Source: Paraclostridium sordellii
GTDB lineage: Bacteria > Bacillota > Clostridia > Peptostreptococcales > Peptostreptococcaceae
Reading direction: 5' to 3'
Length of the DNA: 64,000 bases
Assembly: GCF_000953675.1 (NCBI RefSeq)
Contig: NZ_LN679998.1
Span: 1,139,911-1,203,910, forward strand
A program made the position numbers and the translations under genes. The first letter of the stretch is position 1. Each line of letters begins with the position of its first letter. The notes beneath the pieces were generated by a model that saw nothing but the letters and a program-made list of their open reading frames with translations, made no database searches and was not told the DNA's origin. Positions 43,262 to 51,978 of this stretch are shown piece by piece.

Positions 43262-44596
43262 GTGGCTAAAGATATAGTTATAGATTTTTTAACAAAATTA
43301 TCTGCAGATATAGAAAGCAAAGCAGATATAGATATCAATTATAGCCAGCAAAGAGATTACTTTTCTAGTGGTAAGATATTAGGTCAACCTATATATTATG
43401 TATTTAAGTATTTTAGAAAAGAACAGCAATTAGGGTTGTATTTAGAATCAAGAGATTCTGAGGGAGCTCAATTTTTAAAAGATATATTTTATGAGAAACA
43501 TGAATTAATTTCAAGAAAAGTAGGATATGAAATTGTAATCAGTGAAAGAAAACAAAATAAAGATTGGGTTAGAATGGGATTTGAAATAGATGTAGACAAC
43601 TTCAATGAACTTATGGAGTATAGAAAGTTATATTTTCATGCTTTTTTAAAGTTTAAAACATCTATTGAGAAAATAGTTGAAAAGTATGTAGATGCTATAT
43701 TTAATTTTACGGGAAACTTTGGATATACTAAAAATGAATTATTAAGAGAAGTATTTATGGATGAAGAAGTTTTAGATGATATAATTTTTAATTTAAACAC
43801 TAAAAAAAATATAATATTACAAGGGCCAACTGGAGTTGGAAAAACATTTATAGCTAAACGTATTTGTTATTTCCATCAAGGTAATAGAGATAATTCAAAT
43901 ATAGAGATGATTCAATTTCATAAAAATTATACATATGAAGAATTTATAAGAGGATATAAAAAAGGGAAAAGTGGAGAAGATTATATAAAAAATGGTATAT
44001 TTTATGAATTTATAAAGAAAGCTCAAGAATTTCCGGAACATAAGCATTATTTTATAATAGATGAAATTAATAGATGTAATATAAATGAAATATTTGGAGA
44101 GGTATCTATTATTATAGAAAATAATAAAAGAGGAAGAGAAAATTCAATAAAACTCTTATATAGTAATTTTGATGAAAATTTTTATATACCTGAAAATGTA
44201 TATATAATAGGAACTCTAAATACATCTGATATTAATTTAAATAAAATAGAATATCCTATAAGAAGAAGATTTGGATTTATAGATATAGATCCAGTTTTTG
44301 AAAATATAGATTTAAGAAATTATATGGGAGATTATATTGGAGTTGAAATGGCAGATAAGGTTGTTTGTAAGATGAGTCAAGTAAATAAATTAATAGAAGA
44401 TGAACCAAGTTTAGGTAAAAAATATAGGATAGGTCAAAGTTATTTTATGATAAATGAAAAAATAGATGAATATCAAGTACATAGTTGGTATAGGCAAGTA
44501 ATAAAAAGGGATATAGAACCTTTACTAAGAGACTATATAGGTGAAAAGGATGAAAGCTATATAGAAAGTATAATGAAAATTTTATTAAGTGATTAA
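43262..44596 (+). CDS. McrB-like AAA+ ATPase without an McrC partner
   Basis: A 444-residue protein. Residues ~1-145 form an alpha/beta domain (YIFKYF-like strands, RKVGYEIVISER, DWVRMGFEIDVDNFNELM). From ~175 comes an AAA_5/McrB-type ATPase: Walker A G188-PTGVGKT, FHKNYTYEEFIRGY, Walker B IIDEINR (D267-E268), sensor GTLNTSD and arginine-rich YPIRRRFGF. McrB normally pairs with the nuclease McrC in modification-dependent restriction. Here the next gene is niaR, so no McrC is present. GTG 43262 behind AAAGGAGAG. Either a solitary clostridial McrB relative or the remnant of a defence system. Confidence 0.78.
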   Translation: MAKDIVIDFLTKLSADIESKADIDINYSQQRDYFSSGKILGQPIYYVFKYFRKEQQLGLYLESRDSEGAQFLKDIFYEKHELISRKVGYEIVISERKQNKDWVRMGFEIDVDNFNELMEYRKLYFHAFLKFKTSIEKIVEKYVDAIFNFTGNFGYTKNELLREVFMDEEVLDDIIFNLNTKKNIILQGPTGVGKTFIAKRICYFHQGNRDNSNIEMIQFHKNYTYEEFIRGYKKGKSGEDYIKNGIFYEFIKKAQEFPEHKHYFIIDEINRCNINEIFGEVSIIIENNKRGRENSIKLLYSNFDENFYIPENVYIIGTLNTSDINLNKIEYPIRRRFGFIDIDPVFENIDLRNYMGDYIGVEMADKVVCKMSQVNKLIEDEPSLGKKYRIGQSYFMINEKIDEYQVHSWYRQVIKRDIEPLLRDYIGEKDESYIESIMKILLSD

Positions 44597-44632
44597 AAGT
44601 CTTAAATATTAAAGATATTTAAGACTTTTTAT
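44595..44632 (+). terminator. Terminator after the McrB-like gene
   Basis: AAAAGTCTTAAATA (44595-44608) pairs with 44616-44629, then T-rich. Confidence 0.85.
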
Positions 44633-44703
44633 TTATATAGAGGATTTTATATAAATTGGTATATAATTAAGATAATTATATATCGAGCATGGAGGGTTGA
44701 ATA

Positions 44704-45216
44704 ATGGATGCAAAGGAAAGAAGAGGAAAGATTTTAGAAATATTAAAAAAATCAAATGAACCTACAAGTGGAGCTAGCTTATCTAAGTTATTAAATGTAA
44801 GTAGACAGGTTATAGTTGGAGATATAGGTTTACTTAGAGCTTCAGGAGAAGAAATTATATCTACTCCAAAAGGATATTTAATAAAAAGTGAAGAAAAGGA
44901 TGATTACATAGTCAAAACTATCGTTTGTAATCACCCAAAAGACTGTATTGAAGAGGAACTTAATCTAATAGTAGATGAAGGAGCAACAATATTAAATGTT
45001 ATAGTAGAGCATAGCCTATATGGACAATTAACAGGCAATCTACATATATCATCTAGAAGGGATGTTAAATCATTTATTAAAAACTTAGAAAATGATTCTG
45101 CAAATCCTTTATCGCAATTAACAGATGGAATACATTTACATACAATAAAGTGTGAGAATGAGGAAATTTTACAAAGCGTACTAAAATCATTAAAAGAAAA
45201 AGGGTATGCTTTATAG
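44704..45216 (+). CDS. niaR: NiaR niacin-responsive repressor (HTH_11 + 3H domain)
   Basis: A 170-residue regulator. Residues ~5-60 form a BirA-like helix-turn-helix (RRGKILEILKKSNEPTSGAS, LNVSRQVIVGDIGLLRASG). Residues ~75-168 are the 3H domain, named for its three conserved metal-binding histidines (VEHSLYG, LHIS, DGIHLHTI visible). It represses NAD-precursor uptake or synthesis genes when niacin is plentiful. The niacin transporter gene niaX follows immediately with an operator-like region between them. Confidence 0.9.
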   Translation: MDAKERRGKILEILKKSNEPTSGASLSKLLNVSRQVIVGDIGLLRASGEEIISTPKGYLIKSEEKDDYIVKTIVCNHPKDCIEEELNLIVDEGATILNVIVEHSLYGQLTGNLHISSRRDVKSFIKNLENDSANPLSQLTDGIHLHTIKCENEEILQSVLKSLKEKGYAL

Positions 45217-45218
45217 AG

Positions 45219-45290
45219 TTGACAAAATAAGGTTATGACTATACACTTGTAATTAAAGGTGTCTTTACATATTGATATATAAGTGTATAG
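45219..45290 (+). promoter_or_regulatory. niaX promoter with candidate NiaR operators
   Basis: TTGACA (45219-45224), 17-base spacer, TACACT (45242-45247). CTATACACTT (45239-45248) covers the -10 and recurs inverted as AAGTGTATAG (45281-45290); an AAGGTGT inverted half lies between (near 45256). This is consistent with NiaR repression. Confidence 0.65.
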
Positions 45291-45298
45291 GGGGATAT

Positions 45299-45877
45299 AT
45301 GATGAATCGTAAAACGAACACTAAATCTATTGTATTATCAGCATTATTATGTGCATTAGGAATTATAATACCAATGTTTTCACCAATTAAATTGATACTT
45401 GAGCCAGCATCTTTTACATTAGCTAGCCATGTTCCTATATTTATAGCTATGTTTATTTCACCATCTACAGCTATCTTCGTTACATTAGGAGCAACAGTTG
45501 GATTTTTATTAGGGGGATTTCCTATAGTGGTTGTATTTAGAGCACTAAGCCATTTAATATTTGTTTTTATAGGGTCACTTTACTTGAAAAAGCATAAAAA
45601 TACTATAAAAAGTATAAAAACATCTTTAGGTTTTTCGTTTATTATAGGGGCTATACATGCGTTAGGAGAGATATTGGTTGTTTTACCATTTTACTTTGGA
45701 AATGGACTATCAAGTGGATATTATGAAAAAGGGTTTATTACATCGGTATTAATGTTAGTTGGAATTGGAACTATAATTCATAGTATGCTTGATTTTGGAT
45801 TATCTGTATACATATGGAATTTAATGCCTAAAGAAGTTAGAAAAATAAATGATATTAAAAAAACCATAAAGGCTTAA
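45299..45877 (+). CDS. niaX: NiaX niacin transporter (ECF-type S component-like)
   Basis: About 193 residues with five or six membrane helices (ALLCALGIIIPMFSP, FIAMFISPSTAIFVTLGATVGFLLGGFP and others), a family of niacin uptake proteins found in Firmicutes next to niaR. The frame extends up to 45272, but ATG 45299 or 45302 directly after AGGGGGA is the realistic start. A terminator follows. Confidence 0.85.
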   Translation: MMNRKTNTKSIVLSALLCALGIIIPMFSPIKLILEPASFTLASHVPIFIAMFISPSTAIFVTLGATVGFLLGGFPIVVVFRALSHLIFVFIGSLYLKKHKNTIKSIKTSLGFSFIIGAIHALGEILVVLPFYFGNGLSSGYYEKGFITSVLMLVGIGTIIHSMLDFGLSVYIWNLMPKEVRKINDIKKTIKA

Positions 45878-45881
45878 AAAC

Positions 45882-45924
45882 AAACAAGATTAGTAAAAAC
45901 TTACTAATCTTGTTTATTTTTTTA
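45882..45924 (+). terminator. Terminator after niaX
   Basis: Fifteen-base arms (45882-45896, 45901-45915) then T-rich. Confidence 0.88.
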
Positions 45925-46102
45925 TATTTTTATATAAAAATTTAATATATATATTAAAAATAATGGTAAAATAAGTTATAATATATAATGTATGAGGAAA
46001 AATAATCTAAATATAGGAAATTATACACAAATTCACAAAAAATTCATATTAGACGTATAATATAGTATATGAAGTAAAAATATGAAGTTTTGCGATTTAA
46101 AG

Positions 46103-46152
46103 GTTACAAAAAAACTACAAATTTTGAAAATTTATTGATAATTTAGTATAGG
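46103..46152 (+). promoter_or_regulatory. Promoter of the NlpC/P60 gene with possible WalR box
   Basis: TTGAAA (46124-46129), 17-base spacer, TATAGG (46147-46152). Upstream, 46103-46119 read on the minus strand gives TGTAGT-N5-TGTAAC, one base off the WalR consensus TGTWAH-N5-TGTWAH. The rest of the 298-base gap (45878-46175) shows only the niaX terminator and AT-rich sequence. Confidence 0.4.
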
Positions 46153-46175
46153 TTAAATTTGAAGGGAGATTAAGT

Positions 46176-47594
46176 ATGTTTGATAGAAAGATTGCAACAG
46201 CTGTATCAATAACATCGTTAGGGATAGTATTATCAGGAACAGCTGTATTTGCTAATTCAAAGACAGGAACAGTAACGGCTAGTGCGTTAAATATAAGAAG
46301 TGGACCATCAACTAGTTATTCTGTAATAACTAATGTTTATAAGGGAGATAAGTTAGAAATATTAGAAACATCAAATGGATGGTATAAAGTTAAGTTAGCA
46401 AATGGAAAAATAGGTTGGGGAAGTGGTAAGTATATATCTGTATCTGGAGAATCAGATAATAATACTTCAACAACAGGAAAAACAGGAATAGTAACAGCTG
46501 ATGCATTACATGTAAGAACAGGGCCATCAACTAGCTACAGTAAGTTAACTAAAGTATACCAAGGTCAAAGTGTTAGTATAATAGAATCATCAGATGGATG
46601 GCATAAAATAAAAACTCCAAGTGGACATGTAGGTTGGTCAAGTGGAGAATTTATAAGTTTATCAGGTGGATCAACTAATGGTGGAAACGATAACAACTCA
46701 AATTCAGGATCAAATACAGATAATTCATTAGCAGGTAAAAAAGCAACAATAACAGCTAGTGCATTAAATGTAAGAAGTGGGCCATCAACTGGTTATAATG
46801 TAATAGGTACAACTTATCAAGGAAATACAGTAGAAATAATAACAAGTTCAAATGGATGGCATAAAGTTAAGTTATCAAATGGACAAGTTGGATGGGTAAG
46901 TGGGCAATATGTAAGCTTATCAGGAGATGCTGGAAATAGTGGTAATGGAGGAAGTACTGAAACTCCATCTAAAGGGCAAAAAGCAACAGTAACAGCTAGT
47001 GCATTAAATGTAAGAAGTGGGCCATCAACTAGCAATGGTGTAATAGGAACAGTATATAAAGGAAATACAGTTGAAATATTAGAGAATTCAAATGGATGGA
47101 GCAAAATAAAAACTTCAAGTGGACAAGTTGGATGGGCTAGTTCTCAATACTTAAGTACATCAGGAGATTCAAGTAATAATGGAAATAGTGGAAACACAAG
47201 TGGTGGAGAAACTACAAATCCTAATAAAGCTCAAGCTATAATAAATTTAGCAAAAGCACAACTTGGAAAACCATATGTATGGGGAGCTGAAGGACCAAAT
47301 GCGTTTGACTGTTCAGGATTAACTTATTATGTATATGGACAAAATGGGGTAAGCTTACCAAGAACAGCAAGAGAACAATCTAACGTAGGGACTACTATAA
47401 GTCAATCTCAATTACAACCTGGAGACTTAATATTCTCAAGTACTGACGGTAGCGGTAGAGTTACACATGTAGGTATATATATAGGAAATGGACAAATGAT
47501 ACATGCACCACAAGAAGGAGATGTTGTTAAAGTTACTAACTCTAATTCATCATACTGGCAAAGTACATTTGTAACAGCTAAAAGAGTTTTATAA
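46176..47594 (+). CDS. Secreted NlpC/P60 peptidoglycan endopeptidase with four SH3b domains
   Basis: A 472-residue wall hydrolase. Signal peptide (~1-26, ending AVFANS), then four bacterial SH3 domains starting near residues 30, 105, 190 and 270, each opening with a TASALNVRSGPST-type motif and joined by Ser/Asn/Gly-rich linkers. The C-terminal NlpC/P60 domain (~350-472) has catalytic Cys379 (FDCSGLTYY) and His431 (THVGIYIG). It cleaves stem-peptide bonds in peptidoglycan. ATG behind AAGGGAG. Repeats three and four are nearly identical in DNA over about 50 bases. Confidence 0.94.
   Translation: MFDRKIATAVSITSLGIVLSGTAVFANSKTGTVTASALNIRSGPSTSYSVITNVYKGDKLEILETSNGWYKVKLANGKIGWGSGKYISVSGESDNNTSTTGKTGIVTADALHVRTGPSTSYSKLTKVYQGQSVSIIESSDGWHKIKTPSGHVGWSSGEFISLSGGSTNGGNDNNSNSGSNTDNSLAGKKATITASALNVRSGPSTGYNVIGTTYQGNTVEIITSSNGWHKVKLSNGQVGWVSGQYVSLSGDAGNSGNGGSTETPSKGQKATVTASALNVRSGPSTSNGVIGTVYKGNTVEILENSNGWSKIKTSSGQVGWASSQYLSTSGDSSNNGNSGNTSGGETTNPNKAQAIINLAKAQLGKPYVWGAEGPNAFDCSGLTYYVYGQNGVSLPRTAREQSNVGTTISQSQLQPGDLIFSSTDGSGRVTHVGIYIGNGQMIHAPQEGDVVKVTNSNSSYWQSTFVTAKRVL
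46735..47030 (+). repeat. Near-identical SH3b coding repeats in the NlpC/P60 gene
   Basis: Two ~52-base segments, starting near 46737 and 46977 (240 bases apart), differ at about one position; related but weaker copies lie near 46265 and 46485. They could recombine to change domain number. Confidence 0.7.
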
Positions 47595-47602
47595 AAATTA
47601 GG

Positions 47603-47640
47603 TTATAGGGAGATATTTTAATTAAAATATCTCCCTATAA
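47603..47640 (+). terminator. Perfect palindromic hairpin after the NlpC/P60 gene
   Basis: Nineteen-base arms (47603-47621, 47622-47640) without spacer, containing TAGGGAGATA; no long T-run. Confidence 0.75.
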
Positions 47641-47748
47641 TATTTTACATAAATTTAACCTAGAATTTTTTATTTATTTAGGGGAATACTATAGTGTAAA
47701 ACTTAAATATAATTTATAATAAATTTATATATATTTGGAGGTGGAGAA

Positions 47749-49926
47749 GTGAAGAAGAAAATAGCATCTTTAGTTTTGGTTTTCATAATGGTACTTTGTA
47801 TAACGCCGATAAATGCCTTTGCAGACAATAATCATAAAACTATTGTTATAAATATGAATAGAAGCAACTTTGTAGACTTTTTAGAAATACCAGCTTTAAA
47901 AAGTGAATTAGAAAAACGTGGATACATAGGTTTAATGAATGTAAGAGGTGATCAAGGTACGGATGATAAAAGATCATATGCAACAATCGGAGCTGGAGGA
48001 AGAGTAAATACTTATAGTGATGACTTTAAAGACTTTAAGGATGTAGATGATGCAAGTAGAATTTTATATGAAAGTGCTACTGGTAAAAAAGCTGAAGGAG
48101 TAAACAACACTGCTATAAACTTATCTATAAACAGCAATGTAGAAAGTGGAAAATACGGATCTACCCTTGGAGCATTAGGTCAAACACTAAGTACTAATAA
48201 TAAAAAAGTTTCTGTTTTAGGAAATGCTGACACAAGTATAGAAGAAAAAGATTTTAACAGAAATATAGGCGCAATGGCTATGGATAATTTCGGAAGAATA
48301 GACATAGGTAATATTGATAAAATTAATAAAACAAATAATAAAATGCCATTTGGATTAGAAACAGACTATAAAAAACTAAAAAATGAAACTAAAAAATGCT
48401 TAGATGAAAGTGACGTATTATTTATAGAATTAGGTGATACATACAGATTAGATTTATATAAGCAATATTTAAATGATAATACATACAAAGAAATGGAAAA
48501 AGCAATACATAAAAATATAAGTTCATATTTAAATGATGTTTTCAAAACATTAAATAAAGATGATAAGGTATACATAATGAGTGCTTTTCCAAAAGATATA
48601 GACTATAAAAATAAAAGAAGATTATCTCCGGTAGTTAAGTTTGATGGAGACGGAAAAGGGTTATTAACATCAGCAACTACAAGAAGAGATGGTATTATAG
48701 GAAATGTAGATATAGCTGTTGATATATTACAAGATTATAATTTAAAATCTGAAAATATGGTAGGAAGATTTTTAGAAAAAATTAAAAAATCAGATAATAT
48801 AGAATTTATATCAAAGGAATACAGTAAAATAGTTAATATATCTATTGTTAGAAGTGGTATAATACAATTTTTCACAAATTCAGTAGCAATACTACTAGCT
48901 ATAATGATAGCTTTACTAGCATTTAAGAAACCATTAAAAAATAAATTCAATGTAAAATATGAAAAAGCTTGTAATTTAGCAAAGGAAATTTCTAAATTTG
49001 GATTGATATTACCACTAGGATTTTTATTAGCTCCTATATTGAATTTAAATTCACCTATAGGTATATATGTATCTATATCCGCTATATCGCTATTTATATA
49101 CTTTATAGGTAGATTAATATTTAAAGAAGATTCTAAACAAATTGGATTTTATGCTTTAGTTTCTGTTGTAGCCATTATACTTGATTCTCTTTTAGGATCT
49201 TATTTAATGAAAAATAGTATAATGTCATACGATGCTATAGTAGGGGCTAGATATTATGGAATAGGAAATGAATATCAAGGTATAACTATAGGATCTTCTA
49301 TAATAGCCATGGCTATACTAATAAAAAATAAAAAGCTTCCTAAAATACTTGTACCTATAATCTCATGTATAATTTTATTTGTTAGTGCATCTCCTGCTAT
49401 GGGTGCAAATGTAGGATCTGCAATATCTGAGAGTGTAGCATTGATATTATTTACTATGCTTATATTTGATATTAAGATAGACTTAAAAAAAGCAATATTA
49501 ATATTAATAGGTGCTGGATTAGTTGTTTTAGGATTTGCAGCTATAGATATATTTACTGGATCAGAATCACACTTATCATTATTTATAAATCAAATATTAG
49601 TAGATGGGCCAGCTGCTATAATAGAAACATTCACAAGAAAAATTTCTATGAATATAAAATTAATGCAAAATAGTGCATGGGTAAATGTTATATATATTGG
49701 TATTTTTGCTTTAATAATAATGAGAGTGTTATACTCTAAAGTATTTAAAAAATTAATGAAGGAATCTGCTTATTTTAAAAAGGCACTAATATCTATAGGT
49801 GCTGGAGCATTTGTAACATTACTTGTAAATGATTCAGGCGTAGTTTCATCTGCAACAACTATGTTATATATAGCTATACCATTTTTAATAACGATAATGA
49901 ATAAAATATTAAAAAATGAAGAATAA
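47749..49926 (+). CDS. Membrane protein with extracellular alkaline-phosphatase-like domain
   Basis: A 725-residue protein. A signal peptide (~1-26, ending NAFA) leads to an extracytoplasmic alpha/beta domain (~30-345) resembling the alkaline-phosphatase/phosphoglycerate-mutase superfamily: YATIGAGGRVNTYS, DVLFIELGDTYR, YIMSAFP and SATTRRDGIIGNVDIA. From ~375 to the end are about ten membrane helices, including YDAIVGARYYGIGNEYQG, resembling the membrane part of a family of clostridial envelope proteins. It may handle a phosphorylated wall or lipid substrate; metal ligands are not clear enough to claim activity. GTG 47749 behind GGAGGTGG. Confidence 0.65.
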   Translation: MKKKIASLVLVFIMVLCITPINAFADNNHKTIVINMNRSNFVDFLEIPALKSELEKRGYIGLMNVRGDQGTDDKRSYATIGAGGRVNTYSDDFKDFKDVDDASRILYESATGKKAEGVNNTAINLSINSNVESGKYGSTLGALGQTLSTNNKKVSVLGNADTSIEEKDFNRNIGAMAMDNFGRIDIGNIDKINKTNNKMPFGLETDYKKLKNETKKCLDESDVLFIELGDTYRLDLYKQYLNDNTYKEMEKAIHKNISSYLNDVFKTLNKDDKVYIMSAFPKDIDYKNKRRLSPVVKFDGDGKGLLTSATTRRDGIIGNVDIAVDILQDYNLKSENMVGRFLEKIKKSDNIEFISKEYSKIVNISIVRSGIIQFFTNSVAILLAIMIALLAFKKPLKNKFNVKYEKACNLAKEISKFGLILPLGFLLAPILNLNSPIGIYVSISAISLFIYFIGRLIFKEDSKQIGFYALVSVVAIILDSLLGSYLMKNSIMSYDAIVGARYYGIGNEYQGITIGSSIIAMAILIKNKKLPKILVPIISCIILFVSASPAMGANVGSAISESVALILFTMLIFDIKIDLKKAILILIGAGLVVLGFAAIDIFTGSESHLSLFINQILVDGPAAIIETFTRKISMNIKLMQNSAWVNVIYIGIFALIIMRVLYSKVFKKLMKESAYFKKALISIGAGAFVTLLVNDSGVVSSATTMLYIAIPFLITIMNKILKNEE

Positions 49927-49958
49927 AATAGCGTATCTATATACGCTATTTTTATTTT
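49925..49958 (+). terminator. Terminator after the phosphatase-like membrane protein gene
   Basis: AAAATAGCGTAT (49925-49936) and its complement (49941-49952), T-rich tail. Confidence 0.88.
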
Positions 49959-50032
49959 ATTAAGTAACAAATCTCCCAAGTCATCATAAAATATAATAAA
50001 GGCAAAGCACTAGCCAAGTTGGGGGAGTTTTA

Positions 50033-50410
50033 ATGAAAATACAAAAAAAAGGACTTGTTATATATTCTAATGAAAATAGTGCTAAAATTAAGATTGAAGA
50101 TTCAAAAGAGCGCATAATAGAAGTTAATAACAATGTAAATGCAAAAACAGGACAGAATGTATATGTTGAATTTAATGTATATAAATTATTAAAATTAATA
50201 TATATTAAATATATACAACCTATACTTTTTATATTATTAGGTTTTTTTATAGGTGATTTTGTAAGTTTTTTACTAAATGAATCTAGTATAGTATATAATT
50301 CAATTTTTATTTGTATATTATTTACTATATCATTAATATATAAAGATTATTATAAAGAAAAAAATAAGTACAATAAAAATGATAAGCCAGATATTATAAA
50401 AATAATATAA
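50033..50410 (+). CDS. RseC/MucC-like membrane protein, lacking the cysteine cluster
   Basis: A 125-residue protein with a small N-terminal beta domain (GLVIYSNENSAKIKIED, ... KTGQNVYVEF) and two membrane helices (~58-80 and ~88-105). This layout matches RseC/MucC proteins linked to Rnf/SoxR reduction and sigma-E control. The CxxCxxC cluster normally between the beta strands is absent, so it may be a degenerate or functionally different relative. Single gene behind TTGGGGGAG. Confidence 0.6.
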   Translation: MKIQKKGLVIYSNENSAKIKIEDSKERIIEVNNNVNAKTGQNVYVEFNVYKLLKLIYIKYIQPILFILLGFFIGDFVSFLLNESSIVYNSIFICILFTISLIYKDYYKEKNKYNKNDKPDIIKII

Positions 50411-50413
50411 GAT

Positions 50414-50450
50414 AAAAGCAACCTTACAAAAATATAAGGTTGCTTTTATT
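50414..50450 (+). terminator. Terminator after the RseC-like gene
   Basis: AAAAGCAACCTTA (50414-50426) pairs with TAAGGTTGCTTTT (50435-50447). Confidence 0.88.
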
Positions 50451-50520
50451 TTATAAATTATTAGCAATTATTAAATCTACGTAGTATAATTTAATATAGG
50501 TTAAGTAAGGAGATGATGAT

Positions 50521-51390
50521 ATGAATTTAAATAGAAATGATGATTGTTGGTGCAAAAGTGGTAAAAAGTATAAAAAGTGCCATATGGAATTTGATGAAAA
50601 ATTAAAAGAATTAAAAAAACAAGGGTATGAAGTACCTAGTCATGATATTATAAAAAATAAAGAGCAAATAGATAAAATAAAAGAAAGTGCGAAAATAAAT
50701 AATGAAGTATTAGATTTAGTAGCAAAGAATATAAAAGCAGGTATGAGCACAGAAGATATAAACAAAATTGTTCATGAATATACGGTTTCTAAAGGTGCTA
50801 TTCCAGCTCCACTTGGATATGGAGGATTTCCAAAGAGTCTATGTACATCTATAAACTCAGAGATTTGCCATGGTATACCAAGTGAAGATGTAATTTTAAA
50901 AGATGGAGATATTATAAATATAGATGTATCAACTATATATGACGGATATTACTCAGATGCATCAAGAATGTTTATGATAGGTAATGTAAGTGATAAAGCT
51001 AAAAAATTAGTAGAAGTTACAAAAGAATGTTTAGAAGCTGGAATAAAAGCAGTTAAGCCTTGGGGACATATTGGAGACATAGGAGCAGCTATACAAGAAC
51101 ATGCAGAAAAGAATGGATATTCAGTAGTTAGAGATTTTGGGGGCCATGGAATAGGGCTACAATTCCATGAAGATCCATTTGTCTTCCATTATGGAGCTAA
51201 AAATGAAGGGATGATACTTGTTCCAGGAATGATATTTACTATAGAGCCTATGATAAACGAAGGTACATATGAACTATATATAGATGCAGAAAATGAGTGG
51301 ACTGCATATACTGATGATGGATTATTATCAGCACAATGGGAGCATATGATTTTAGTTACAGAAGATGGAGTAGAAATATTATCTAAATAA
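50521..51390 (+). CDS. map: Type I methionine aminopeptidase with N-terminal SEC-C motif
   Basis: A 289-residue enzyme that removes initiator Met from nascent proteins. Residues ~8-20 (CWCKSGKKYKKCH) form a SEC-C zinc motif; the catalytic domain follows with GFPKSLCTSINSEICHGIP, metal-binding Asp in IINIDVSTIYDGYYSDASRM, His in FGGHGIGLQFHE, Glu in FTIEPMI and the last Glu in QWEHMILVT. All five metal ligands appear present. This longer SEC-C form is common as a second Map in clostridia, while a shorter Map usually lies in the ribosomal protein cluster. Confidence 0.94.
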   Translation: MNLNRNDDCWCKSGKKYKKCHMEFDEKLKELKKQGYEVPSHDIIKNKEQIDKIKESAKINNEVLDLVAKNIKAGMSTEDINKIVHEYTVSKGAIPAPLGYGGFPKSLCTSINSEICHGIPSEDVILKDGDIINIDVSTIYDGYYSDASRMFMIGNVSDKAKKLVEVTKECLEAGIKAVKPWGHIGDIGAAIQEHAEKNGYSVVRDFGGHGIGLQFHEDPFVFHYGAKNEGMILVPGMIFTIEPMINEGTYELYIDAENEWTAYTDDGLLSAQWEHMILVTEDGVEILSK

Positions 51391-51463
51391 ATATGTAAAT
51401 AATATTATTTGAAAATTATACATATGTATATTTATATTAGTAGTTACTTTTAAGAGGTGATTT

Positions 51464-51874
51464 ATGGATAATAATCAAAAGAAAGTAACAAATAACCCGA
51501 TTGGAAATTCAAAAATAAATTGTAAAAATAATAAGAAAACTTTAGGGTTAGCAAATTTTACATATGCAGATTATGTTATATTATCATCTACACTTTCTTA
51601 TGCTGTAGCTGAAGAATTAACTGACGACGATTTAGATTTCGTATTGGTATTTTTAAGTCAAATAGCAGCAGATTTAGCTCTTATAAGAACAAAAAGAGGT
51701 TATGCACAAAAACTACTTGCAGAACAAGCTGAGCAAGCATCTGAACAAACGGTAGTAGAGGAATCTAGTTCGATTCAAATTCCTGAAGATGTTATAGTTA
51801 ATGAGTTAGGTAGAAATACTAAAAAAATAACAAAGAAAAAAAAGATTAAGAAAAAAAGACTTAAGATAAGATGA
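51464..51874 (+). CDS. Small hypothetical protein with acidic helical core and poly-Lys tail (136 aa)
   Basis: Not assigned. A conserved-looking core (YADYVILSSTLSYAVAEELTDDDLDFVLVFLSQIAADLALI) resembles short clostridial proteins of unknown function; an Ala/Glu/Gln-rich linker and a very basic C-terminus follow. The last codons are also the left arm of the terminator, and the TGA stop lies in its loop. ATG behind AAGAGGTGAT. Confidence 0.65.
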   Translation: MDNNQKKVTNNPIGNSKINCKNNKKTLGLANFTYADYVILSSTLSYAVAEELTDDDLDFVLVFLSQIAADLALIRTKRGYAQKLLAEQAEQASEQTVVEESSSIQIPEDVIVNELGRNTKKITKKKKIKKKRLKIR

Positions 51875-51890
51875 ATCTTAAGTCTTTTTT
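51852..51890 (+). terminator. Terminator overlapping the 3' end of the preceding gene
   Basis: AAAAAAGACTTAAGAT (51852-51867) pairs with 51875-51890; the stop codon is in the seven-base loop. Confidence 0.9.
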
Positions 51891-51978
51891 AGTATTGATA
51901 AAATCGGTGCATTATTAATATAAACATTATATAATAAAATTAAGAGTTAAATTTAAGCATAAAAATAGGAGTGATATT

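Noticed and set aside
46260-47170. CRISPR-like or tandem repeat array
   Set aside because: The periodicity is coding: it follows the four SH3b domains and lacks uniform short repeats and spacers.
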